A DNA stretch of 11,797 nucleotides from Deltaproteobacteria bacterium (GTDB taxonomy: Bacteria > Desulfobacterota > Desulfobaccia > Desulfobaccales > 0-14-0-80-60-11): contig JAMCQY010000404.1 of NCBI GenBank assembly GCA_023381945.1, forward strand, positions 1-11,797, written 5' to 3'. The position numbers and the translations under genes were made by a program. Every line of letters starts with the position of its first letter. Position 1 is the first letter of the stretch. The notes under the pieces were generated by a model. The model saw only the letters and a list, made by a program, of their open reading frames with translations, was not told the origin of the DNA and did not search any database. Positions 6,173-11,797 of this stretch are shown here, in pieces.

Positions 6173-6753
6173 TCCACCGCCTCTTGAAAACCTGGCATAA
6201 GCAGATCCCGGCCATGCAATGCGAGAGCGGCTGCCGGCAGTGCTGCGAGGGCTACGCCCCCTCCATGCTGCTGGCGGAGTGGCGGGAGATCAAGCACCCG
6301 GGGAAGATCCTCAAAGAGATCGGGCTGCTCGAATCCTGCCCTTTCCTGGGCGAGTCCGGCTGCGAGATCTACCCCCGCCGGCCGCTGGTCTGCCGGATCT
6401 TCGGCACCGTCGCCAAGGCCGAGCTGGAGGAGAAAAAGGTGGCGGTCAGCCTGCCGGTCTTCTGCCCCCGGGGCTGCGAGCCCCCAGAGCCGCTCAAGGC
6501 CGGGGCCGCCCTGGGGTTGCAGGTGCATTACCAGCGCCTGCTCAACGCCCAGTTGCGGGAGGTGGCGGCGGATTTCCGGCAGTGCCAGCAAATCCGCCAG
6601 GAGGACGAGCCGCTGCCGGCCAAGTTCGAGTGGCTCTATTACGTGCTCTGCACCCGGGACGGCCAGCACAATTACCGGCAGCTCATGGGCCGCGCTCTGC
6701 CGGCCCTCAACCAGGAAGATTTAGGCCGCCTGGCGGCGGTCATGGGAGGATAG
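6169..6753 (+). CDS. YkgJ-family cysteine-cluster protein
   Basis: This encodes 194 residues. The ATG overlaps the stop of the MuF gene (ATGA at 6169-6172), so it is likely coupled to it; a longer open frame exists upstream but would lie inside the MuF gene. Cysteines C18, C22, C25 and C26 (CESGCRQCC) and C57, C65 and C75, with SGCEIYPRRPLVCRIFG, are the classic YkgJ/CxxCxxCC pattern (PF03692). Family members are thought to bind Zn or Fe; no biochemical role is settled. The C-terminal half is helical with further Cys residues and no known domain. It lies between MuF and the protease within the head operon and shares the base composition of its neighbours, so it is not an obvious late insertion. 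It could be a morphogenesis accessory or a moron gene. Confidence 0.85.
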   Translation: MIHRLLKTWHKQIPAMQCESGCRQCCEGYAPSMLLAEWREIKHPGKILKEIGLLESCPFLGESGCEIYPRRPLVCRIFGTVAKAELEEKKVAVSLPVFCPRGCEPPEPLKAGAALGLQVHYQRLLNAQLREVAADFRQCQQIRQEDEPLPAKFEWLYYVLCTRDGQHNYRQLMGRALPALNQEDLGRLAAVMGG

Positions 6754-6754
6754 G

Positions 6755-8224
6755 ATGAAGAATATTCTGCAAGCACGGCTGACTAAAGTCAACGAGACCA
6801 CCGGGGAATTTTGGGGGATCGCCGCCGAGGAAGGCCAGGACCTGAAGGGCGAGATTTTTGATTATGAGGCCTCCAAGCCGTTGATCAAGGCCTGGTCGGA
6901 TGACATTTATGAGCATTCCGGCGGCAAGTCCTACGGCAATCTCCGCGCCCAGCACAACTCTAAGGTGGCGGTGGGACGTCTCCTGGACCTCACCTTCAAT
7001 GACGCCGCCAAGGCGGTGGAGGTGCATGGTGAAGTGGTGGATGCCGCCGAACTGGAAAAGCTGGCCAAGGGCCTCTATACCGGCCTCTCCTTCGGGGGCG
7101 ACTACGGCAAGAAGTGGCGGAGCGCCGACGGCAAACTGCGTTACAGCGCCAAGCCGGTGGAACTGTCCCTGGCCGATAAGCCCGCGGCCCCGACCACTCG
7201 CTTTACCCTGGTCAAGGTGGATGGCAGCGAGCAGGAGATGGAGTTCCACAAGGCCGCCGCCGGCGATTACGGCGATAAGAAAGACGCCGGCTATGCCGAT
7301 CCGGGGCTGCAAAAGGATAAAAAGCCCCGCTACCCCTTGAAGATCAATGGCGAGTTGAGCGAAAAGCGCATCCGGGCCGCCTGGAACTACATCAACAAGC
7401 AGAAGAACGCCGACAAATATGCGGCCGACGACCTGGCCAAGGTCAAGGACAAAATCACCGCCGCCTGGAAAGAGGCCATCGACCAGGACGGCCCCCCCAG
7501 CGCCAGCGAAAAGACGGCGGCGGCCGGGGACCTGCAAAAGTCCATGTACCACATCGGGCGCATGGCCGATCTGCTCTCCAGCCTGCAATACCTGAGCCAG
7601 GACATGGATTGGGAAGCGCTCCAGGAGATGGACGGCTCGGAGATGCCCAATCAGCTCAAGGCCTGGTGCGAGCAGGGCTGCGAAATCCTCAAGGCGATGG
7701 TGGCTGAAGAGACGGACGAGCTGGTCGAAAACCTGATGACTAAAACCGCCGAAGCCGGGGAGTTGGGCAAAGTGGGGGCGGCCATCTCGGGTAAAAACAT
7801 GGAGCACATCCAGCAAATCCACGATCACGCCGCGGCTATGGGCGCCGCGTGCGGGGGAGAGAGCATGAGCAAACTGGCGAAAGCCGGAACCTTGCAAAAA
7901 GTGGCTGATCTCGAGGCCGGAATTAAGGCCAAGGACGAGGAAATGGCCAAGGTGGCTCAGGAGCGGGACGAGGCCCAGGCCACTTTAAAAGAGAAGGATG
8001 AGGCCCTGGAAAAGGTCGCGGGCGAAAAAGCGGCCCTGGAAAAAGAGATCGGGAAGCTCAATGAAGAGCCGGCCCCGGCCAAGGGCGCCCTGCGGGAGGG
8101 GCTGAGCGCCCCCAGCAAGGAAGAGGACAGCCTGGAGAATACGGCTCAGGTTGAGGAGCCGAAAACTCCGTTAGAGGCCATGAAAGTGGTCCACACGAAA
8201 CCGTTTATCATGTCTGGCCATTAG
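6755..8224 (+). CDS. Prohead protease fused to DUF6582-like and scaffold-like coiled-coil regions
   Basis: This encodes 489 residues. GGGAGGA at 6744-6750 lies just before the ATG. Residues 1-165 resemble XkdF/U35-type prohead serine proteases: LRAQHN with His67 and VGRLL, then GLYTGLSFGG with Ser112, matching the H and GxSxG-like positions of HK97 protease. Residues about 178-242 (YADPGLQKDKKPRYPL, IRAAWNYINK, KVKDKITAAWKEA) look like the DUF6582 domain. Residues 340-366 carry KNMEHIQQIHDHAAAMGAAC, a phrase seen in scaffold parts of phage proteases. A strong charged coiled coil at 380-438 is scaffold-like. The protein would guide capsid assembly and then degrade the scaffold and itself. It directly precedes the capsid gene, the usual order. 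It appears intact. Confidence 0.85.
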   Translation: MKNILQARLTKVNETTGEFWGIAAEEGQDLKGEIFDYEASKPLIKAWSDDIYEHSGGKSYGNLRAQHNSKVAVGRLLDLTFNDAAKAVEVHGEVVDAAELEKLAKGLYTGLSFGGDYGKKWRSADGKLRYSAKPVELSLADKPAAPTTRFTLVKVDGSEQEMEFHKAAAGDYGDKKDAGYADPGLQKDKKPRYPLKINGELSEKRIRAAWNYINKQKNADKYAADDLAKVKDKITAAWKEAIDQDGPPSASEKTAAAGDLQKSMYHIGRMADLLSSLQYLSQDMDWEALQEMDGSEMPNQLKAWCEQGCEILKAMVAEETDELVENLMTKTAEAGELGKVGAAISGKNMEHIQQIHDHAAAMGAACGGESMSKLAKAGTLQKVADLEAGIKAKDEEMAKVAQERDEAQATLKEKDEALEKVAGEKAALEKEIGKLNEEPAPAKGALREGLSAPSKEEDSLENTAQVEEPKTPLEAMKVVHTKPFIMSGH

Positions 8225-8253
8225 GCCGGGCCAAAATCAGGCGAGGTGAGATT

Positions 8254-8868
8254 ATGAATCCCACGCAGAAAACTTTGGAGCTTTTGAAGGTGATCAAGGA
8301 CATGGGGGGGCTGGGGCAACTCGACGCCGGCGAGTTGCAAAAGGCCGGCATCACCGTCGCCACCGGCCTGGTGGCCTATGATCTGGAGCCGGTGGCGCAG
8401 CGCCTCTATCCGGTGATCACGCCCCTGCGCAACAGCATCCCCCGGGTGGGCGGCGGCCTCGGCACGGCCACCAATTACAAGCAGATCACCGGCATCCAGC
8501 CGACCTCCCTGGGCGTGGCCGAAGGCCACCGCGGCGGCGTCATGGTCACCACCGTGGTGGACAAGACCGCGGCCTACCGCACCCTGGGCCAGGAAAACGT
8601 CGTGTCCTTCGAGGCGGAGGAATCGGGCCTGCCCGGCACCGATAACCGGGCACTGGCGGCCCTGTCCCTGCTGGACGCCCTGATGGTGGGCGAAGAAATG
8701 GTGCTGCTGGGCGGCAACGCCTCTTTGGCCCTGGGCACCACGCCCATCCCGACCCTGGCGGATGTGGGCGCCGGGGGCACCTTCAAGGCCAAGACCAAGT
8801 ACACGGTCAACTGTGTGGCCCTGACCCTGGAAGGCTTTTTGAGCGCCAGCGTGGCCGGGGGGCATTAA
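8254..8868 (+). CDS. Major capsid protein, N-terminal part (frameshifted)
   Basis: This encodes 204 residues. GAGGTG at 8243-8248 lies 5 bases before the ATG. The sequence fits the N-terminal half of an HK97-fold capsid protein: an N-arm, the segment LYPVITPLRNSIPRVGGG (about 50-67), an E-loop-like stretch with TVVDKTAAYRTLG and SFEAEESG, and a long spine helix (about 130-150) followed by LGGNASLALG. It ends as SVAGGH at a TAA at 8866-8868. Removal of one G from the G6 run (8857-8862) joins it to the downstream frame as SVAGG-IKTAVIRTNADG, giving one protein of 505 residues over 8254-9772. The capsid gene is thus complete but for one base. Confidence 0.85.
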   Translation: MNPTQKTLELLKVIKDMGGLGQLDAGELQKAGITVATGLVAYDLEPVAQRLYPVITPLRNSIPRVGGGLGTATNYKQITGIQPTSLGVAEGHRGGVMVTTVVDKTAAYRTLGQENVVSFEAEESGLPGTDNRALAALSLLDALMVGEEMVLLGGNASLALGTTPIPTLADVGAGGTFKAKTKYTVNCVALTLEGFLSASVAGGH

Positions 8869-8899
8869 GACCGCGGTTATTAGGACCAACGCCGACGGG

Positions 8900-9772
8900 G
8901 TGCAAGACGCCTACGGCGGCGGCAGCGCCCAGGTATCGGTGGCGGCCGACGTCACCACCGCGGACGACGGCAACGACACCCACTCCATCAAGGCCAGCGT
9001 CACCCCGGTCAAGGGCGCGGTGGCTTACGCCTGGTTCTGGGGCGCCAACGGCGGCGATATCCTGCTGGGGGCCATCACCAATATCAACAGCGTCCTGTTG
9101 ACCAACCCCATGGCAGCGGGCGCCCAGAAGGTGGCCGATCTGCCGGCGTCGGACAACAGCAAAAACCTGCTGATTTTCGACGGCCTGATCGCCCAGATCG
9201 CCGCGGCCAACTCCGGGGCCTACGTCTATGCCATGCCCACCGGCACGCCGGGCGCGGGTACGCCGCTCACCGCCGACGGGGCCGGCGGCATCGTCGAAAT
9301 CAATAACGCCCTGAAGAGCTTCTGGGACAATTACCGGCTGAGCCCGGATGTGATGTACGTCAACGCCCAGGAATTGGGCAATATCACCGCCAAGGTGATC
9401 GCCGGCGGCGCTGCCCCGCTCTTCCGCTTCAACGTCGACGCCCAGAAAGGGGCGGTCGCTGACGTCACCCTGACCGCGGGCAGCGTGGTCGGCTTCTACC
9501 TCAACAAATACACGATGGGCGGCGGCCAACTGGTCAAGGTCATGCTGCACCCCAATGTGCCGCCCGGCCTGATCATTTTCCGCTGCGTCCAGATCCCCTA
9601 TGCCCTGCCTAATGTCCAGAACATCCTGGAGGTCAAGACCACCCGGGATTATTACCAGATCGACTGGCCGCTGCGCACCCGGCAATACGAGCTGGGCGGC
9701 TACTACCGCGGCGTGCTGCGCAACCGCTTCACCCCGGCCTACGGGATGATTTACAACATCGCCAACGGTTAA
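8900..9772 (+). CDS. Major capsid protein, C-terminal part with Ig-like insertion (frameshifted)
   Basis: The open frame is 290 residues from GTG 8900; in truth the homologous frame runs back to the G6 tract at 8857-8862, and no ribosome binding site precedes the GTG. Residues about 28-68 (SIKASVTPVKGAVAYAWFWG, then AITNINSVLLT) look like beta strands of an Ig/FN3-like domain with the A-x-Y-x-W pattern. The later part is the capsid P/A-domain: LIFDGLIAQIAA, ALKSFWDNYRLSPDVMYVN, HPNVPPGLIIFRCVQIPY, and a terminal VKTTRDYYQIDWPLRTRQYELGG. Capsid proteins of this type form the icosahedral shell. The fragment cannot fold as a capsid protein alone. If the frameshift is real, no capsid would be made, unless transcriptional slippage in the G-run restores the frame. 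Confidence 0.85.
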   Translation: MQDAYGGGSAQVSVAADVTTADDGNDTHSIKASVTPVKGAVAYAWFWGANGGDILLGAITNINSVLLTNPMAAGAQKVADLPASDNSKNLLIFDGLIAQIAAANSGAYVYAMPTGTPGAGTPLTADGAGGIVEINNALKSFWDNYRLSPDVMYVNAQELGNITAKVIAGGAAPLFRFNVDAQKGAVADVTLTAGSVVGFYLNKYTMGGGQLVKVMLHPNVPPGLIIFRCVQIPYALPNVQNILEVKTTRDYYQIDWPLRTRQYELGGYYRGVLRNRFTPAYGMIYNIANG

Positions 9773-9797
9773 GGGCAGGGGTTAGGGAGCAGAGATC

Positions 9798-9822
9798 CGG
9801 GGTCAGGAAAATCCTGGCCCCG
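9798..9822 (+). other. Hairpin after the major capsid gene
   Basis: CGGGGTCAGGA (9798-9808) pairs with TCCTGGCCCCG (9812-9822) across an AAA loop: 11 pairs including one G-T. It sits in the 67-base gap between the capsid stop and the next gene, the longest gap in the operon after the leader. No T-run follows, so full termination is unlikely. A partial terminator or a 3' stabiliser that raises capsid mRNA is a fair guess. Confidence 0.55.
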
Positions 9823-9839
9823 CCACCGAGGAGTAAATG

Positions 9840-10016
9840 ATGAAATTGCGAGTGCCCGAAGGCTGCGGCGGCGTGAGTTTTGGGGGCCGGGAATACCCGG
9901 TCAAGGACGGCCTGGTGGAAGTGCCGGACGAGGCCGCGGTCTTCCTGGAGGAAGGCTATGGCTGCGCCCCGGTCACCGAGCCGGAGCCGAAAAAGAAAGA
10001 GAAGGCCAAGGAATAA
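9840..10016 (+). CDS. Small 58-aa protein between capsid and connector genes
   Basis: This encodes 58 residues. GAGGAG at 9828-9833 is 6 bases before the ATG at 9840; an adjacent in-frame ATG at 9837 has poorer spacing (3 bases). The start MKLRVPEGCGGVSFGGREYPVKDGL is a compact beta-type sequence, EVPDEAAVFLEEGYG follows, and the tail is a Lys/Glu-rich helix. Small proteins of this pattern are common between capsid and connector genes in Mu-like and siphoviral prophages, and the MKxxVPEG-type opening recalls them. Its role is unknown; it might help head completion. Its TAA is directly followed by the ATG of the connector gene. Confidence 0.75.
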   Translation: MKLRVPEGCGGVSFGGREYPVKDGLVEVPDEAAVFLEEGYGCAPVTEPEPKKKEKAKE

Positions 10017-10568
10017 ATGACCGGCGATTTCACCACCCTGGCCAACGTCAAGGCCTGGCTGAATCTGACCACGGCGGCGGCGGATGACTTGCTGGCGCGC
10101 CTGATCAGCGCGGCCAGCGCCTGGGCCAGGACTTATATGCAGCGGGAGATCCTGGCGGCTGATTACACCGAGATCCGGGACGGCCACGGCGGCCAGGCCC
10201 TGTTTTTCCGGAATTATCCGGTGACCGCCATTCAATCGGTAAAAATCAACGGCCTGGAAATTCCGGCCGCGGCCGGGGCGCTGGATAAGGGCTACCGCAG
10301 CAACGGCAAGCTGCTCTACCTCCAGGGCTATCAATTCGTGCGGGGCCAGGGCAACGTCGAATTGGCCTATACCGCGGGCTATGCGACCCCGCCTCCGGAG
10401 CTGGAGCAGGCGGTCATTGAGATGGTCGCCTTCCGCTACAAGGAGCGGGATCACCTCGGCCAGCAGAGCGCCAATTTCCAGGGGCAGAACCTCAGCTTCA
10501 CGGTGGCGGATATGCCGGTCAGCGCCAAGGCGGTGCTGGATCGCCTGAAACGGGTAACGCCGGTATGA
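10017..10568 (+). CDS. Head-tail connector protein (gp6-like)
   Basis: This encodes 183 residues. AAGGA inside the previous gene (10008-10012) lies 4 bases before the ATG. The N-terminus TLANVKAWLNL, then DDLLARLISAASAWARTYM, is the typical start of HK97 gp6/YqbG-type connectors (PF05135). A beta segment with YPVTAIQSVKINGLEI and ELAYTAGYATPPPELEQAVIEMVAFRY completes the fold. These proteins form a ring below the portal that closes the filled head and receives the tail. It overlaps the next gene by ATGA at 10565-10568. Length is a little above the usual size. It appears intact. Confidence 0.85.
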   Translation: MTGDFTTLANVKAWLNLTTAAADDLLARLISAASAWARTYMQREILAADYTEIRDGHGGQALFFRNYPVTAIQSVKINGLEIPAAAGALDKGYRSNGKLLYLQGYQFVRGQGNVELAYTAGYATPPPELEQAVIEMVAFRYKERDHLGQQSANFQGQNLSFTVADMPVSAKAVLDRLKRVTPV

Positions 10569-11044
10569 TCCGGGCGCAGGTCATCGGGGCCGAGGCGGTG
10601 ATTCAGCGGTTGAATGAGGTGCCCCCGCGGGTTTTAGGGTTTGTGCGCCAGGCGGTGGAGGCCGAGGCCATCAACCTGGTCCGGGACGTCAAGGAGAATA
10701 AACTGACCGGCCAGGTTCTGAAGACCCAAACCGGCAGGCTGCGCCGCAGCATCAATTATGCCCTGAGCATCGAGGACCAAGGCCTTACCGCCACGGTGGG
10801 CACCAACCTGGTTTACGCGGGCATTCACGAATATGGCAGCCAAACCCGGGCGCACGTGATCCAGGCCCGCAATGCCAAGGCCCTGGCCTTCCAGGTGGGC
10901 GGGCAGACCATTATCCGCAAGAGCGTCAACCATCCGGGCTCGAAAATGCCGGAGCGCTCCTTTCTACGCAGTTCACTGCGGGAGAATGAGGCGCGCATCA
11001 AGGCGAACATCGCGGCGGCGGTGTCTCGGGGGATACAGAAGTGA
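10565..11044 (+). CDS. HK97 gp10-like tail completion protein
   Basis: This encodes 159 residues. The segment LTGQVLKTQTGRLRRSI (about 39-55), then VGTNLVYAGIHEYGS (about 78-92) and IQARNAKALAF (about 99-109), is the hallmark of the HK97_gp10 family (PF04883): an amphipathic N-terminal helix, a TGxLRRSI strand, the ihEyG loop and a KAL-x-F strand. The motif MPERSFLRSSL near the C-terminus also fits. The family acts at the head-tail joint or in tail completion. It overlaps the upstream connector by ATGA and the downstream gene by GTGA (11041-11044), so expression is tightly coupled. Confidence 0.85.
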   Translation: MIRAQVIGAEAVIQRLNEVPPRVLGFVRQAVEAEAINLVRDVKENKLTGQVLKTQTGRLRRSINYALSIEDQGLTATVGTNLVYAGIHEYGSQTRAHVIQARNAKALAFQVGGQTIIRKSVNHPGSKMPERSFLRSSLRENEARIKANIAAAVSRGIQK

Positions 11045-11475
11045 TCAACCGCGAGGCCATTTTTCAAGCGCTTTTTAACCTGGTCAAGGATCTGCCCCTG
11101 TTCGTCACCACCTCGCGCCGGGGCAAGCCGGCCAAGGACGTGCCGGCGGAGGAGCAGCCGGCCCTGTTCCAGGAGGAGGGGGCGGGCGAGACCATCGAAT
11201 ATCAGGCGCCGGGCCTGCCCCCGAAAATCTATCTTTACGCCGATTTGGGTTTTTACGCCCGCATTCCCGACGATCAGACCACGGCGCCGGGCACGGTGCT
11301 CAATCCCCTGATTGATGCAATTTGCGCCGCCCTGGAGCCTGATCCGGCTGAAGAAGAGCAGACCCTGGGCGGCCGGGTGGTTTATTGCCGCATCGACGGC
11401 AAGATCCTGAAAAACGAGGGTCTCCTGGATGGCCAGGCCAGCGTGGTCTTCCCGGTAAAAATCCTGGCGGTGTGA
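11041..11475 (+). CDS. Putative tail terminator protein
   Basis: This encodes 144 residues, starting at GTG 11041 within the stop of the previous gene. An N-terminal helix (NREAIFQALFNLVKD) is followed by a charged loop, then beta segments (PPKIYLYADLGFYAR), a helix (LNPLIDAICAAL), and strands (GGRVVYCRIDGKILKNEG, ASVVFPVKILA). This order and position, directly after the gp10-like gene and before the tail tube, fit a tail terminator of the gpU type, which caps the tail tube and joins it to the connector. I infer the family from fold pattern and position, not from a diagnostic motif. It appears intact. Confidence 0.6.
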   Translation: MINREAIFQALFNLVKDLPLFVTTSRRGKPAKDVPAEEQPALFQEEGAGETIEYQAPGLPPKIYLYADLGFYARIPDDQTTAPGTVLNPLIDAICAALEPDPAEEEQTLGGRVVYCRIDGKILKNEGLLDGQASVVFPVKILAV

Positions 11476-11483
11476 GGTGTGTG

Positions 11484-11678
11484 ATGGCGAAAGTGGTAAA
11501 TCCCTCGGTGGAAGAACTGGCCGGCGAAGCTTTTATGCCGGCAGTGGATAGCGATAACCTGGTGGACGAGTGGCTGGCGGAATATTTCCCGGCCACGACG
11601 ATCAGCCGCGATTCGGCGGCGTGGCAGCATATTCAACGGGCGGCGGCGGAGTTGAAGCGCCGCCTCCAAGGAGCATGA
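11484..11678 (+). CDS. Small 64-aa hypothetical protein
   Basis: This encodes 64 residues from the ATG at 11484, 8 bases after the tail terminator stop. An earlier in-frame start would lie inside the upstream gene, so the short version is preferred. The sequence is soluble, acidic in the first half (VEELAGEA, DSDNLVDEWLAEYF) and helical in the second (WQHIQRAAAELKRRLQG). It lies between the tail terminator and the tail tube genes and probably belongs to the same unit. Function is unknown. It might be a chaperone-like or accessory protein of the tail. Confidence 0.65.
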   Translation: MAKVVNPSVEELAGEAFMPAVDSDNLVDEWLAEYFPATTISRDSAAWQHIQRAAAELKRRLQGA

Positions 11679-11679
11679 C

Positions 11680-11797
11680 ATGGGCAAGGTTTATTATTTT
11701 GGCTCGGGCAACCTCTTTTTCATCGACCGGGCGGCGGTGACCCCCACCCCGGTGAAGGCCGGCACCCTGCAGGAAGGCTCGGTGGAGTTCAGTTTCA
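11680..11797 (+). CDS. Putative tail tube/major tail protein, N-terminal part (cut by window end)
   Basis: AAGGAG at 11668-11673 lies 6 bases before the ATG at 11680; a TGAC overlap region separates it from the previous gene by one base. The visible 39 residues (MGKVYYFGSGNLFFIDR, then TPTPVKAGTLQEGSVEFSF) have the beta-strand style of a tail tube or major tail structural protein, with the phrase PVxxGxLQxxSVxFSF that I recall from such phage proteins. The gene runs off the window. Position after the tail terminator supports a tail tube role. Confidence 0.6.
   Translation, partial: MGKVYYFGSGNLFFIDRAAVTPTPVKAGTLQEGSVEFSF

Noticed and set aside
8857..8880. Programmed -1 frameshift in the capsid gene
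   Set aside because: The required shift is +1 (skip one base), and no X-XXY-YYZ slippery site with a -1 outcome joins the frames.
9798..9822. Rho-independent terminator after the capsid gene
   Set aside because: The stem is good but is followed by CCACCGAGG, not a T-run, and tightly coupled genes continue after it.

Overview
This window is the head half of a tailed-phage structural operon, most likely an integrated or recently integrated Mu-like or siphovirus-like prophage in a GC-rich bacterium. All supported genes lie on the + strand. Gene order runs: small envelope proteins, small terminase, large terminase, portal/MuF, prohead protease-scaffold, major capsid, head-tail connectors, tail terminator, start of a tail gene. 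The order around the terminase, with small membrane or coiled-coil genes before TerS-TerL-portal-MuF-protease-capsid, resembles transposable Mu/B3/BcepMu-type phages. No transposase or phage end is visible to prove that. The host cannot be named from this sequence. High GC, Desulfobacterota-like protein style and a CCCCCCTTT/AAAGGGGGG palindromic repeat typical of Desulfobacterota and cyanobacteria suggest a sulfate-reducing or syntrophic deltaproteobacterium; this is inference.

Layout. Positions 1-311 carry the 3' end of a more AT-rich zinc-ribbon gene and a strong intrinsic terminator. Positions 312-481 are a leader without a credible gene; it holds a tandem 9-bp repeat and a GC-rich hairpin. 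Positions 482-2435 hold six small genes: a two-helix membrane protein, a coiled coil with a C-terminal membrane anchor, a small helical protein, the putative small terminase, a putative lipoprotein, and a tiny signal-bearing protein. Positions 2457-6172 hold TerL and then a portal-MuF region split into two frames. Positions 6169-8224 hold a YkgJ-type cysteine-cluster protein and a prohead protease fused to a scaffold-like coiled coil. Positions 8254-9772 hold the major capsid gene, split by a frameshift in a run of six G. Positions 9840-11797 hold a small 58-aa protein, a gp6-like connector, an HK97 gp10-like protein, a putative tail terminator, a 64-aa protein and the start of a putative tail tube gene.

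Many junctions are ATGA, GTGA or TAAATG overlaps, so the region looks like one translationally coupled late operon. TerS/TerL would package DNA through the portal into a prohead built from capsid and scaffold and matured by the protease. The connectors then close the head and join the tail.

The most notable points are two lesions in essential virion genes. The portal appears to have lost an internal segment and its frame at about 5002. The capsid gene has what looks like one extra G at 8857-8862. Together they suggest a decaying prophage, unless one or both are sequence errors. Other points are an in-frame palindromic repeat in the portal-MuF linker, a YkgJ protein inside the head operon, and an apparent Ig/FN3-like insertion in the capsid. 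I did not find strong evidence for a wholly new system here.
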